DNA from: Rhodophyticola sp.
GTDB lineage: Bacteria > Pseudomonadota > Alphaproteobacteria > Rhodobacterales > Rhodobacteraceae
Length of the DNA stretch: 40,355 nucleotides
Assembly: GCA_028279315.1 (NCBI GenBank)
Contig: JANQNZ010000170.1
Coordinates: 1-40,355, forward strand
Direction of reading: 5' to 3'
This document shows, piece by piece, positions 1-10,014 of the stretch. The number at the start of each line of letters is the position of its first letter. Position 1 is the first letter of the stretch. The notes beneath the pieces were generated by a model. It saw only the letters and a list, made by a program, of their open reading frames with translations. It had not been told where the DNA came from and searched no databases. The translations under genes were made by a program, and so were the position numbers.

Positions 1-1327
1 GGCGTGGGCGATGCGCGGCCTCCCCCACACCCAACCCGGCACAAAGATGGAGTGCGATGAGTTGCGCAACGGCGGGCACGATCATATTGGCGCCAGAGGC
101 CCCGACGGCCAGAACCGGCACCCCGTCGCGGGTCACAATCGCGGGGCACATGTTGGAATGCGCGTAAGCCCCCGGGGTCATGGAGGTCGTGCGGCCCGGG
201 CGCGGGTCATACCAGGCCATGCCGTTGTTCAAGACGATCCCGGTACGGGGTGACATCACGCCCGCGCCAAACCGGGCGAAAAGTGTGAAAGTGATCGAGA
301 CGAACCGCCCGTCTGCATCGACCGCGTTGACCTGTGTGGTGCTGCCTTTTGTGTCCTGGTCCGCAGGCACGGCGGGTTTCACACGATCCTGGAAGCCCGC
401 CGAGAGTGCTTGGGTTATGGCGCTGAAAAAAGCAGGAGACACGGGGGCCTCCCCGTGCAGATCCATAAACTCCGCCATCGTCGCATGGAGGCGCGCGCCC
501 GCGCTGGTCTCACCAGCAGTATGAAGATGATAGGGGCCGAAGCGGCTCTCCTCTGCCTGGTAGGTCAGGGGCCGGTAGGCGGCCATATCGCTGGCTGTGA
601 TGCCATTGCCGTTGTCTTGTAAGTCGGCCACCAGATCGGACGCGGTCTGCCCCTCATAAAGCTCATCCGGCCCGTTCTCAGACAGCCGCGCCAGCGTCGC
701 GGCCAGGGTTGGCATGGCGAGGGTTTGACCAGGCTGCGGGATCGTCCCCGAGGGCAGGAAGACGGCACTCATCCCAGGGTCGCGGCGGATCGCCTCTTCT
801 GCGAGCGCAATGGCAAGTGAGGTGTGCCAATCCACCGGCATACCCGCTTCCGTGCGGCGCAGCGCCGGGGCAAGCGCACGGTCGAAGGGGATGGTGCCGA
901 AGCGCTGCAAGGCTTCGGCGAAGCCCCGCACGCAACCGGGAATGGCCGCTGACGGGAAGCCGCGGATGTTGTTCTGACCTTGCGAGATGGCATTGCCGTT
1001 GAAGAAGCGCGCGCCGCTTGGATCGGGCGCGTAAGTGTCCATGTCGATGATCGCCGGGAGGCGGCCCGTGAACTCGATGGTCTCCACCGACCCCCCAGGC
1101 TCGGCCACCAGCAGATAGCCGCAAGCGCCAAGGCCTGACATCCACGGCTCCGCGGTTTGCAACGTGAAGGCGGCGGTGACGGCGGCGTCGACCGCGTTGC
1201 CGCCCGCCTCCAAGACCGCCACGCCCGCTTCAGCGGCGGCATAATGCTGCGCGGTCACAACCCCGCGTTTGGACCGTGCCTCTGCCTTGGTTCTGGTCCA
1301 GCGTTCGACCCGGGGCTCAGGCGTCAT
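1..1327 (-). CDS. ggt: Gamma-glutamyltransferase (C-terminus beyond left edge of window)
   Basis: Minus-strand open frame running off the window, missing from the ORF track because it has no stop here; my translation starts MTPEPRVERWTRTKAEARSKRGVVTAQHYAAAEAGVAVLEAGGNAVDAAVTAAF and later reads STTQVNAVDADGRFVSITFTLFARFGAGVMSPRTGIVLNNGM, typical of GGT family proteins. Start overlaps the stop of the upstream gene. Confidence 0.88.
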   Translation of the reverse strand, partial: MTPEPRVERWTRTKAEARSKRGVVTAQHYAAAEAGVAVLEAGGNAVDAAVTAAFTLQTAEPWMSGLGACGYLLVAEPGGSVETIEFTGRLPAIIDMDTYAPDPSGARFFNGNAISQGQNNIRGFPSAAIPGCVRGFAEALQRFGTIPFDRALAPALRRTEAGMPVDWHTSLAIALAEEAIRRDPGMSAVFLPSGTIPQPGQTLAMPTLAATLARLSENGPDELYEGQTASDLVADLQDNGNGITASDMAAYRPLTYQAEESRFGPYHLHTAGETSAGARLHATMAEFMDLHGEAPVSPAFFSAITQALSAGFQDRVKPAVPADQDTKGSTTQVNAVDADGRFVSITFTLFARFGAGVMSPRTGIVLNNGMAWYDPRPGRTTSMTPGAYAHSNMCPAIVTRDGVPVLAVGASGANMIVPAVAQLIALHLCAGLGVGEAAHRPR

Positions 1328-2021
1328 GATCCGCCCCGTTCAACGCGCGCTCAACCAGCGCGATGGCGGGGGCGGGTGGGCGCTTTTCCGGCGCGGCGCT
1401 ATGAAACGCCTGCATCGCGCGTTCCCGATCAATTGCCGCGCGGCAGACGGCCCAGGCCTCGTCCCGGGGCAAGACGATCAGCCCGGTATTGTCCGCCATC
1501 ACCACATCGCCCGGCAGAACCGGCACATTGCCGATCGCCACCGGGTGGTTCAGGGCGCCGCCCAGATCGCTCAGCCGTGTCGTCAGCGCGGTCGCGCCGC
1601 GCGCCCAGATGCCGAGGTCGATCTCCGCCAACTCGTCCAGATCGGTACAGGGCCCATCCACCGCCACGCCGACCGCCCCGGTTTTTGCGATGCGCGCGGC
1701 CACGCCGCCGCCGACACAGGCATAGCGGTTGTCTCCCAACCGGTCGATCATCAGGAAGTCGCCGGGGCGCAGATGATCCAACGCGTAATGCAGCATGGCG
1801 CCGTCACAGGCGGGCAGGCTGACGGTCACGGCGGTGCCCACGACAGTCTGCGGCTGCGCGTGGACCGGCGCAATCCCTCTGTCGACAAAGCCGCGGTGCC
1901 GGATATGGCCGATGGTGGCCAGTTCCACGCCCGACAGCGCCTCCACCAGGTCACGCGGCAGCGGTTCGGGCATGTCGCCGACTTCGTATTTGCTGATCAC
2001 GTCTCCAGGGTCCTTTCGCAT
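1317..2021 (-). CDS. RraA-like / HMG aldolase family protein
   Basis: 234 aa; ...LRPGDFLMIDRLGDNRYACVGGGVAARIAKTGAVGVAVDGPCTDLDEL...PVLPGDVVMADNTGLIVLP matches the RraA-like fold family. Confidence 0.85.
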   Translation of the reverse strand: MRKDPGDVISKYEVGDMPEPLPRDLVEALSGVELATIGHIRHRGFVDRGIAPVHAQPQTVVGTAVTVSLPACDGAMLHYALDHLRPGDFLMIDRLGDNRYACVGGGVAARIAKTGAVGVAVDGPCTDLDELAEIDLGIWARGATALTTRLSDLGGALNHPVAIGNVPVLPGDVVMADNTGLIVLPRDEAWAVCRAAIDRERAMQAFHSAAPEKRPPAPAIALVERALNGADHDA

Positions 2022-2038
2022 TCAAGCCTTTCTCGGCG

Positions 2039-3688
2039 CTAACCAAATACCCGCGTCGCCCCCGGCACAGCGGCCAGAAGGGTGCGGGTGTAATCCTGTT
2101 GGGCGTTTGCAAAAAGCTGATCGGGGGCGCCCGTCTCCACAATCCGGCCCTGTTGCATCACGCAGATCCGGTCGCAAACCTGGCTGGCCACGCGCAAGTC
2201 ATGGGTGACAAACAGCATGGCAAAGCCGCGCTCCTCCTGAATGTCGGACAGCAGTTTCAGGATTTGCGCCTGGACCGAGACATCAAGGGCAGACACGCTT
2301 TCATCGGCGATCAGGAGGTCAGGCTGCAAGGCCAGCGCACGGGCGATACAAATCCGCTGCCTCTGGCCGCCGGAAAACTCATGGGGGTAGCGCTCTGCCG
2401 CGCTTGGATCGAGCCCGACAGCCGCAAGAAGATCGTGGCTGAGCTGCGTGGCTTCACCGACGGATGTGCCATGGATCACCGGCCCCTCGGCAATCGCATC
2501 GCCGATCTTCTGGCGCGGGTCGAGGGAGGTGTAGGGGTCCTGAAAGATGATCTGCACCCGGCGCCGCGCGGCGCGCAGATCGGCCCCGTGGAGCGCCAGA
2601 AAATCCTGGCCCGCGATTTGCACCTGGCCTTCGCTTGGCTCCACCATCCGGATGATGCATTGCGAGAGCGTCGTCTTGCCCGACCCGCTTTCGCCAACGA
2701 CGCCAAGCGTCTCCCCCCGCCGGATGTCGAGATTGGCATCCGTGACGGCCTTCACCTCACGCCGGGACCGGCTGAGAAACCCGCCAGAGCGATAGGTTTT
2801 CGACAGCCCGCCGACCTCCAACACCGGGTCACCCGTCACGGGCCGTGCGGCGCGGGGCGCCAGTTTCGGGACAGCGGCCAGAAGCGCCTTGGTGTACTCA
2901 TGCTGCGGATCGGTGAGGATCTGCTCCCGCAATCCGACCTCCACCAACTCGCCATGGCGCATTACCGCAACCCGGTCGGCGATCTCGCTGACGACGCCGA
3001 AATCATGGGTGATGAAGAGGATGCCGGTTTCATGGTTGTCGCGCAGCGCGAGCATCAGATTCAGAATCTGCGCCTGGGTCGTGACATCGAGCGCCGTGGT
3101 CGGCTCATCGGCGATCAGGACCGCGGGATCAAGCGCCAGGGCTGAGGCAATCATCACCCGCTGGCATTGGCCGCCCGACAATTCGTGGGGGTAAGCCCGG
3201 TAAATCTGTGCCGGATTCGGTAGCCGCACCTCGTCAAAGAGCGACAGGACCTTATCATAGACCTCCGCCTTTGACGCGGCGCTATGGGTGCGGATCGTCT
3301 CGGAAACCTGCGCGCCTGCGGTATAGAAAGGATTGAGGGAGGCGATGGGCTCCTGAAACACCATCGATAGCTGCGCACCGGTCAGCGTCCGCCGCGCGTC
3401 GGGCGTCAGGGACGTCAGGTCTTGGCCACCGAAATGGATTGCGCCCGCGGTCCGGCTCATCTCCCCTTTCAAAAGGCCCATGGTCGCCAGCGCGGTCACG
3501 GATTTGCCCGAGCCACTTTCGCCAACCAGGCACAGCACCTCATTGCGGTTCAATTCAAGCGACAGCCCTTCAACCGCAAAAGGCCGATCCGCGCCTGTAG
3601 GCAAAGGCACGCTCAACCCCTCCCACCGCAGAAGCGGGGTCTTGGTATCCGGCAGGGGATCGGCGCGTTGGGCGTGGGCTTGGGTCAT
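2039..3688 (-). CDS. Dipeptide/opine-type ABC transporter, fused dual ATP-binding protein (DppD-DppF/GsiA-like)
   Basis: 549 aa with two Walker A motifs ([17 protein letters not shown]) and two signature motifs ([16 protein letters not shown]). Confidence 0.95.
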   Translation of the reverse strand: MTQAHAQRADPLPDTKTPLLRWEGLSVPLPTGADRPFAVEGLSLELNRNEVLCLVGESGSGKSVTALATMGLLKGEMSRTAGAIHFGGQDLTSLTPDARRTLTGAQLSMVFQEPIASLNPFYTAGAQVSETIRTHSAASKAEVYDKVLSLFDEVRLPNPAQIYRAYPHELSGGQCQRVMIASALALDPAVLIADEPTTALDVTTQAQILNLMLALRDNHETGILFITHDFGVVSEIADRVAVMRHGELVEVGLREQILTDPQHEYTKALLAAVPKLAPRAARPVTGDPVLEVGGLSKTYRSGGFLSRSRREVKAVTDANLDIRRGETLGVVGESGSGKTTLSQCIIRMVEPSEGQVQIAGQDFLALHGADLRAARRRVQIIFQDPYTSLDPRQKIGDAIAEGPVIHGTSVGEATQLSHDLLAAVGLDPSAAERYPHEFSGGQRQRICIARALALQPDLLIADESVSALDVSVQAQILKLLSDIQEERGFAMLFVTHDLRVASQVCDRICVMQQGRIVETGAPDQLFANAQQDYTRTLLAAVPGATRVFG

Positions 3689-4479
3689 AAAACGCGCGGG
3701 TCCACGGATTTCAGATGGGCCACGAAGTCGGCCAATTGGCCGACGATATGCTCCACGATCTTGGCACCCTTTTCGGGTGAGGAATGAGACGGGTCGCCAC
3801 CCAGAATGCCGGTAGTGTTCGCGTCCCGTGCCGAAAGCGGCATGTTCACGGTCATGGTCCCGAACCCGACCCCACGTGGGCCACGCACAGGCAGACCAAA
3901 GGCCGTGCCATTGGGCTGGGGCCGGACTTGGGTCAGATCCACCTCATCAGGGTAGAAATGCATATAGACCGAGGTCATGGGATCAGCGCCATGGCCCCGC
4001 GCGGCACCGGCGTTCTCGCCATGTATCTCGGCCCAGGTCGCGGCGTCGAGGCTTTGCCAAATATCGACCGAGGTCAGATAGACGCCCCGCTCGCGCTGGA
4101 TCTTCCGCATCACCTCGTCAATCAGAAAGCTGTTTGTGGTGTGCCCGTTCACGATGATCAACCGGTTCAGCCCGTGATCCAGGAACGAGGTCGCGACATC
4201 CTCCACCACCGATTTGAAGGTCTCGGCGCGGAACTGAATGCCGCCCGCGAAGGCGCGGAAGAAATCCGCATAGCCGAAGGGGATGGTGGGGGCGACAATC
4301 GCCCCCGACCGCTCTGCGGCCAGATCGGCGATGTTCCGGGTCAACCGGTAATCGCCCATGGGGGCATGTGGCCCCTGTTCTTCCTGGCTGGCAAAGGGCA
4401 ACAGGATGACGGGCTCCTCCGCCATCACCTCTTGAAAGGCGACAAAGCTCAACTCACTCAAGCGGTGGGACCGGGTCAT
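3685..4479 (-). CDS. Creatininase family protein
   Basis: LPFASQEEQGPHAPMGDYRLTRNIADL, IIVNGHTTNS, HGENAGAARGHGADPMTS. Start set at the internal ATG (MTRSHRLSELSFVAFQ) because the longer ORF overlaps the upstream SBP. Confidence 0.85.
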   Translation of the reverse strand: MTRSHRLSELSFVAFQEVMAEEPVILLPFASQEEQGPHAPMGDYRLTRNIADLAAERSGAIVAPTIPFGYADFFRAFAGGIQFRAETFKSVVEDVATSFLDHGLNRLIIVNGHTTNSFLIDEVMRKIQRERGVYLTSVDIWQSLDAATWAEIHGENAGAARGHGADPMTSVYMHFYPDEVDLTQVRPQPNGTAFGLPVRGPRGVGFGTMTVNMPLSARDANTTGILGGDPSHSSPEKGAKIVEHIVGQLADFVAHLKSVDPRVL

Positions 4480-4498
4480 CCTGCTGCCTTCCGTCCGA

Positions 4499-6076
4499 TC
4501 AGCCGATTTGCAGATACGGCGCGTACATCCGCATCTCACCCGAGGACGGCGCCCAGGTCACACCGGTGCGGTGCGCAAAGCTGAAGAGACGCTTCCACAT
4601 ATAGAAGCCGGGCGTCACGTTCTGCCATTCCTCAGACAGCGCCAGATAGGCGTCGCGGCGCTCCTCGAACCCAACGGTGTTCACAAACTCCTCCCCCAAT
4701 TCGACAAAGCGCGGGGTGGGATCCCAGACCTTCCAATCGGCCGAGGCGCGGGTGGAGTTCGGGTTCCAGTCCAGCCAAAGCGGCTGATAGGGATCGCCCG
4801 GGATGAAGGACGTGCCGTTCGACATGTTGAGCAGATGGAACGGCCGCTGATAAGCCAGCGAGAAGTTGTCCAGCACCACCATGCGCACATTGATCCCAAC
4901 CTCGGCCCATTGCGCGATCATGATCTCAGCGGCGGTTTCGTAATTGTCATAGAAGCCGCGGACGATGTGCCAGATCAGTTCCTGCCCGTCATAATCGGTC
5001 TCCGCAACCAGGGCGCGCGCGGCGTCCGGATCATAGGGGTGCGGATCGGGCATGTCGGGATCGTAGTAGTCGCCGTAATCGGGGAAGTTGAACGGGATCG
5101 TCGGGTGGAACGTCTCGTCCCCGAAGAGTGCCTGGGTGATCGAGGTCATATCGACCGCCTGGATCATCGCGTGGCGCAGGCGCACATCGACCAGCGGGTT
5201 GTCTTCCGGGTCCGGCCGGGTGTTGAAGGCGAACATGACGTAGTTGGGTGCGGTTGTGTTCACCAACACCACATTGTCGAAGCCACGCACCTGTTCTTGC
5301 TGGTCGAAGGGCACGTTCACGGTGAAGTCGTAATCGCCTGCCACAACGCCGGCCATGCGACCCGCATATTCTGGCACGATCCGCCATTCGAGCGAGGCGG
5401 CGGGCGGCTGCTCACCCCAGTAATCCTCAAACGCGTCCATGGTCATGACTTCGCCAGGGCGGAAGAGCGTGACGCGATAGGGTCCGGTGCCAACCGGCAT
5501 CTGGCCGAACTCATCGACACCCACCTCCAGATAGTAATCCCGCGGGACAACCTTCCCATGGGGGCCGGAGAGTTTGGCGGGCATGTTCGGATCGGGGGTA
5601 TCGGTTTCGATCTCGAACACATAACGGTCGACCGCCTCAACCCGCACATAGTTCGAGGTATAGATCGCGCCGCGCGGCTCATAGGCGTCCTCGGCCCGGA
5701 AGCGTTCCTCGGACAGGGTGAAAACCGCGTCATCGGCGGTCATCTCCACACCGTTATGGAACATCACACCTTCGCGCAGCGTGATGCGCCAGACATTACC
5801 GTCCCGCTCCCAAGCGGTGGCGAGTTTCGGGATCACCGTGGCGCCGGAAGGATCGTTGTACCAATCCACCTCGGTGAAGGTTTCATAGAAGTTGATGTTG
5901 ATCCGGTTGCCCGTGGTCGACAGGCCGTTCAAGGGCGACATGGTGCGCCAAAGGTTGTCGACGGCGATCCGAAGCGCCGGTCGATCCCCTTGCGCAAGCA
6001 GCTTGGCCGGCGCGGTGCCCAAGGCAAGCGCGCTGGCGCTGGCCATGAACTTGTTGAGCGTGCGGCGTGTGATCAT
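4499..6076 (-). CDS. ABC transporter substrate-binding protein, peptide/nickel type (SBP_bac_5)
   Basis: 525 aa; MITRRTLNKFMASASALALGTAPAKLLAQ secretion signal with RR motif; PKLATAWERDGNVWRITLREGVMFHNGVEMTADDAVFTL. Confidence 0.93.
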   Translation of the reverse strand: MITRRTLNKFMASASALALGTAPAKLLAQGDRPALRIAVDNLWRTMSPLNGLSTTGNRININFYETFTEVDWYNDPSGATVIPKLATAWERDGNVWRITLREGVMFHNGVEMTADDAVFTLSEERFRAEDAYEPRGAIYTSNYVRVEAVDRYVFEIETDTPDPNMPAKLSGPHGKVVPRDYYLEVGVDEFGQMPVGTGPYRVTLFRPGEVMTMDAFEDYWGEQPPAASLEWRIVPEYAGRMAGVVAGDYDFTVNVPFDQQEQVRGFDNVVLVNTTAPNYVMFAFNTRPDPEDNPLVDVRLRHAMIQAVDMTSITQALFGDETFHPTIPFNFPDYGDYYDPDMPDPHPYDPDAARALVAETDYDGQELIWHIVRGFYDNYETAAEIMIAQWAEVGINVRMVVLDNFSLAYQRPFHLLNMSNGTSFIPGDPYQPLWLDWNPNSTRASADWKVWDPTPRFVELGEEFVNTVGFEERRDAYLALSEEWQNVTPGFYMWKRLFSFAHRTGVTWAPSSGEMRMYAPYLQIG

Positions 6077-6101
6077 GGGTAGTTCCTCCTCTGTTTGTTC
6101 T

Positions 6102-6944
6102 TCATGTCCGGCGCGTTTTCAGCGTCGGGTCGAACCTGTCGCGCAGCGCGTCGCCAACGACGCCGACAGACAGGGTGATGGAGAAGATCAGAAGCCCCGG
6201 GAAGACGGCGATCCACCAGGCAGAGCCGAGATAGTCGCGCCCCTCACCGAGGATCTGGCCAAGGCTTGTATTGGGCGGCTGCACGCCAAGCCCCAGGAAG
6301 CTAAGCGCCGTTTCCAGAAGGATGATGGCGGGTACGGTTAGGGTAAGCTGCACGATCAGCGCGCTGGCGATATTGGGCAGGATATGGCGCCCATAAAGCC
6401 TGGCCGAGGTCGCGCCAAGCGAGACGATAGCAGCGGAATAAGCCTGTCTCTTGGCCGAAAGCACCAGTCCGCGCGCAAGCCGGGCATAGGTCTCCCACCC
6501 GAACATCCCCATGAGCAGGATGAAGAGCGTCAGGGAGTTTCCAAAGAAGGCCAGAAGCGTCAGCGCGATCAGGATGAACGGCAGCGACAATTGGATGTCG
6601 ACAATCATCATCAGGACATTGTCGACCCAGCCCTCGAAATGGCCGGAGATGAACCCCACGGTTGTCCCCACCACCGCGCCGATCATCGTCCCCAGAAGCG
6701 CCACGCCCACGGACATCTGCATCCCCACGATCAGCCGGGACAGCAGGTCCCGGCCCAACCGGTCCGTCCCGAGGAGGAACTCGGACGAGCCCTCCTCGGT
6801 CCAGGCGGGCCCAACCAGACGGGAGAGAAGATTGTGCTGGTAGGGGTCGTGTGGGGTCAGGAAATGGCCGAAGATCGAAAATACGGCCACAAGCACCAGG
6901 AAGGTGGCGGCGATGGCCGTGATGGGGTTGATCCGGCCCCTCAT
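6102..6944 (-). CDS. ABC transporter permease, DppC-like
   Basis: 280 aa; LLGTDRLGRDLLSRLIVGMQMSVGVAL, ETALSFLGLGVQPPNTSLGQ. Confidence 0.95.
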   Translation of the reverse strand: MRGRINPITAIAATFLVLVAVFSIFGHFLTPHDPYQHNLLSRLVGPAWTEEGSSEFLLGTDRLGRDLLSRLIVGMQMSVGVALLGTMIGAVVGTTVGFISGHFEGWVDNVLMMIVDIQLSLPFILIALTLLAFFGNSLTLFILLMGMFGWETYARLARGLVLSAKRQAYSAAIVSLGATSARLYGRHILPNIASALIVQLTLTVPAIILLETALSFLGLGVQPPNTSLGQILGEGRDYLGSAWWIAVFPGLLIFSITLSVGVVGDALRDRFDPTLKTRRT

Positions 6945-7858
6945 GACGATTTCCTCGTGCGGGGGTCGAGCAGGCGATAAGACAGATCAACCGCCAGATT
7001 GATTACCACCATGGCCGCGGCGATCACAAAGACCAGCGCCTGGACCACGGCCAAATCCTTCGATGAAATCGCGCTGATCAGAAGCCGCCCGATCCCGGGC
7101 CAGGCAAAGACCGTTTCGACCACCACGGTGCCTGCCACCAGATTGCCGAGGATCAGACCCATGATGGTGACAACGGACAGCGCGGCATTGGGCAGCGCGT
7201 GGAAAATAGCGCGGCGGGCAGGCGCGATGCCTTTGGCCTCCGCGGCCAGCATGTAGGTCTTGGACAAAACCTCCAGCATCGCCGAACGGGTGAAGCGCGC
7301 CAGGATGCCGGCCAGCGTCAGCCCAAGGGCAAAGGCCGGCATGATCACATGTGCCCAAGAGCTTGCACCGGAACTGGGCAGCACCTGCCAGACCAGGGCG
7401 AAAAGCAGGATCATCAAAATGCCCAGGAAGAAATTCGGCAGCGCGAAGCCCACGACCGAGACCACCATGATGGCCCGGTCAAAGATCGACCCGCGATAAA
7501 GCGCGGCGATGATCCCGGCGGGCACACCCACGGCAATGGCGAAGAGGTAAGACACGCCCCCCAGCCAAAGGGTGAAGGGGAACCGCTCTGCAATCACCTC
7601 AAAAACCGGCCGCCCGTCTTGGAAGGAGTTGCCGAAATCCCCCCTCAGCGCATTGCCGACATAGGTAATGTATTGCTCAATAAGGGATTTATCGAGGTTC
7701 CAGCGGACGCGGAACAGCTCAATCTCCCGGTTTGTCGCGTCCGGGCCCAGCATCGCAACAACCGGATCGTAGGAGGTGCGCAGCACAACGAAGGTCAGCG
7801 TCACAACCACAAAAAGCGTGAACGCCATCCGTACAGACCGTGCGAACCAGAACTCCAA
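6941..7858 (-). CDS. ABC transporter permease, DppB-like
   Basis: 305 aa; NSFQDGRPVFEVIAERFPFTLWLGG, RFTRSAMLEVLSKTYMLAAEAKGI; 4-bp ATGA-type overlap with dppC-like gene. Confidence 0.95.
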   Translation of the reverse strand: MEFWFARSVRMAFTLFVVVTLTFVVLRTSYDPVVAMLGPDATNREIELFRVRWNLDKSLIEQYITYVGNALRGDFGNSFQDGRPVFEVIAERFPFTLWLGGVSYLFAIAVGVPAGIIAALYRGSIFDRAIMVVSVVGFALPNFFLGILMILLFALVWQVLPSSGASSWAHVIMPAFALGLTLAGILARFTRSAMLEVLSKTYMLAAEAKGIAPARRAIFHALPNAALSVVTIMGLILGNLVAGTVVVETVFAWPGIGRLLISAISSKDLAVVQALVFVIAAAMVVINLAVDLSYRLLDPRTRKSS

Positions 7859-7984
7859 ATCGCCCCCAAGCCCGGCATGCCAACTCAGGCTTAAAGCTTA
7901 GGCACGATGACTCAGACCTAAAAATGGGGTAGTGAATATATGATTGGGTCGCCGCAGATATTAATCGCGGTGCAACTGGGGGTC

Positions 7985-8908
7985 ATGGATATGCAGCAGA
8001 ACGTAGAGCTACGCCATCTGCGCTACTTCATGATCCTCGCGCGGGAGCTGCATTTCGGCCGTGCCGCGGATCGGATCGGCATCTCGCAAGCCCCCTACAG
8101 CCAGCAGATCAAACAGCTTGAAGACCGCCTTGGCACAAAGCTTTTCGAGCGCACCACCCGGCGCGTGTCCCTGACCGAAAGCGGGATGCGGTTCCTGGAA
8201 TACTGCGACACCATCCTCGACACGCTCGACGAGGGGATCAGCCATGCCCGCGCGGCGGACAGTGAAGAGGGCGGGCGCCTGCGCGTTGGCGCGATCCAGA
8301 TCGCGGCCAGTTACATTCTGCCCTTCGCGCTTCGCGAGTTCCGTCAACGCTACCCCGCGGTCATTGTCGAAATCTTCGGTGTCACGACCGGTACTCAACT
8401 TCGGATGCTTGAAGCTGGCGATCTGGACATTGCCCTGGTTCGGCCAGCAAGCATCCCGGGGTCGTTCGTGTCCGAGGTGATCTGTGAAGAGGGGTTATGT
8501 GCGGCCCTCCTTGAGGATCATCCCCTCTGCCAGAAGCCGAAATTGGAACTACAGGATTTGCACCAGCAGCCCATGGTCCTGTTCAACGACAAATTAGGCA
8601 CCGATTACAGCAATGCCCTGCGCGTGGCCTTTCGCAAGCATGCGGTGTCCCCCAATATCGTGGGGGAATTCTCAGATACCGTTGGCGGTCTCTGCCTTGT
8701 CTCATCGGGGTTGGGGATTGCGGTCTTGCCCGAGGCCTCCCGGTCCTCGGCTTATCCCGGAGTTGTTTATCGTCCGATTGAGGTGCCAGACGTCACTGCG
8801 AAGCTGATCATGGTTCAGCCGGATCGCGCGCCCAACCGGAAGACGCGTGATTTCGGCGCAATTGTGAGGGAGCTTGGGGCGACAACGCATCGCTGGCGGA
8901 TGGCTTGA
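7985..8908 (+). CDS. LysR family transcriptional regulator, divergent from the ABC operon
   Basis: MDMQQNVELRHLRYFMILARELHFGRAADRIGISQAPYSQQIKQLEDRLGTKLFERTTRRVSLTESG = LysR HTH. Longer ORF begins at 7940. Confidence 0.95.
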   Translation: MDMQQNVELRHLRYFMILARELHFGRAADRIGISQAPYSQQIKQLEDRLGTKLFERTTRRVSLTESGMRFLEYCDTILDTLDEGISHARAADSEEGGRLRVGAIQIAASYILPFALREFRQRYPAVIVEIFGVTTGTQLRMLEAGDLDIALVRPASIPGSFVSEVICEEGLCAALLEDHPLCQKPKLELQDLHQQPMVLFNDKLGTDYSNALRVAFRKHAVSPNIVGEFSDTVGGLCLVSSGLGIAVLPEASRSSAYPGVVYRPIEVPDVTAKLIMVQPDRAPNRKTRDFGAIVRELGATTHRWRMA

Positions 8909-8939
8909 GGCGGGTTGTACTGCCAAGACCGCGAAGGCG

Positions 8940-9905
8940 TTAGCCCGGGAGGTGGAACAGGCTTTCCGGCGAGACCTCGCGCCGTATCAGACCTTGCTGA
9001 AAGGCGGTTGCAATGAAACTGGCAAGCATGTCGCGGTTCTCTGCAACGCCGCTGGCGTCCCAGCCTTCGGGCAATTCCCGTCCGACCCGCAAATGCTCAT
9101 CAAACAGCCATGGCGACGTGTCGGAGTATCGCTGCCGCTTCGCGAGCCAAATGGCCCGTGACCTGTCCAGAAGGTCGCTGACCGCTTGCTGCAACCACGG
9201 GTGCGCGCGGGCCATGTCCTCTTTCAACGCCATGCAGTGAATGCCGGGGACAAACCCATGGTGCCGGAAATACGCCATCTCAGTGCTGATCAGATCCGGC
9301 ACCACTGGCCTGAACTTCGAACCCGGCCCGAAAAAGCCCTCCGGCATGAAGGGGGCGAAGACGGCATCGAGCTCTCCCTGCTCCAAGAGGTCAAACATCG
9401 GCGTGTCGTCCGCGACCGGGTCAATCCATCCCGGTTTCACGAAGGGATTGATCCCGCCGGCCACAGACTCCGCCGAGGACAGCCGCCCGATGAACCAGCG
9501 AATCTCCTCCAGCGGGACGCCCGCCGAGACGATGGCATGCCGCGTCCAAGTGTTACCGCTATCTTGCCACCCGGCCACGCCAATCCGCCCACCCCGCAAA
9601 TCCTCAAGCGATTGGGCCGGGTGCGATTTCAGCGTGATGATGCAGCGATGACGGAAAGCGCGCATCGGGAAATTGGCAATCCCAATGTCGTCCGTTTCAC
9701 CTCTTGCACGCTGCATGACAAGGCGGCTGATGGAAACCTCCGCCCCGTCGACCCCTTCATTGGTTGAGGGGAAGCCCGGCAGCATCGCGACGCCAACAAG
9801 GTTCAGATCAATGCGTGGATCGCTGACCTCTCCCAAAAGGATGGGTGTCACGAAATCCCAGTCGCGCATGACAATGGTCAGTTTGAGCGGCGTGGCAGGC
9901 ATCAT
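8940..9905 (-). CDS. NMT1-like / 4,5-dihydroxyphthalate decarboxylase-like protein
   Basis: From MMPATPLKLTIVMRDWDFVTPILLGEVSDPRIDLNLVG...GIANFPMRAFRHRCIITLKSH...LRGGRIGVAGWQDSGNTWTRHAI...GELDAVFAPFMPEGFF. N-terminal 66 aa of the longest ORF look untranslated. Confidence 0.75.
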   Translation of the reverse strand: MMPATPLKLTIVMRDWDFVTPILLGEVSDPRIDLNLVGVAMLPGFPSTNEGVDGAEVSISRLVMQRARGETDDIGIANFPMRAFRHRCIITLKSHPAQSLEDLRGGRIGVAGWQDSGNTWTRHAIVSAGVPLEEIRWFIGRLSSAESVAGGINPFVKPGWIDPVADDTPMFDLLEQGELDAVFAPFMPEGFFGPGSKFRPVVPDLISTEMAYFRHHGFVPGIHCMALKEDMARAHPWLQQAVSDLLDRSRAIWLAKRQRYSDTSPWLFDEHLRVGRELPEGWDASGVAENRDMLASFIATAFQQGLIRREVSPESLFHLPG

Positions 9906-10014
9906 GGAGGTCTTTCTGAGGCCGGGCCTCGATTCGGCGTCACATGACGCGATTTCCGAAAGGTTGTCTAGGGCTCGGCCCCCCCGTGTCCCGTCATTCA
10001 CGCCGCCCCAGCGG

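Noticed and set aside
2099-3145. 348-aa plus-strand ORF antisense to the fused ATPase
   Set aside because: Mirror frame of a well-conserved dual-NBD gene; no recognisable motifs.
4508-6082. 524-aa plus-strand ORF antisense to the ABC substrate-binding protein
   Set aside because: Shadow ORF of high-GC codon bias; protein is His/Arg/Gly-rich with no family resemblance, while the minus-strand frame is a clear SBP.
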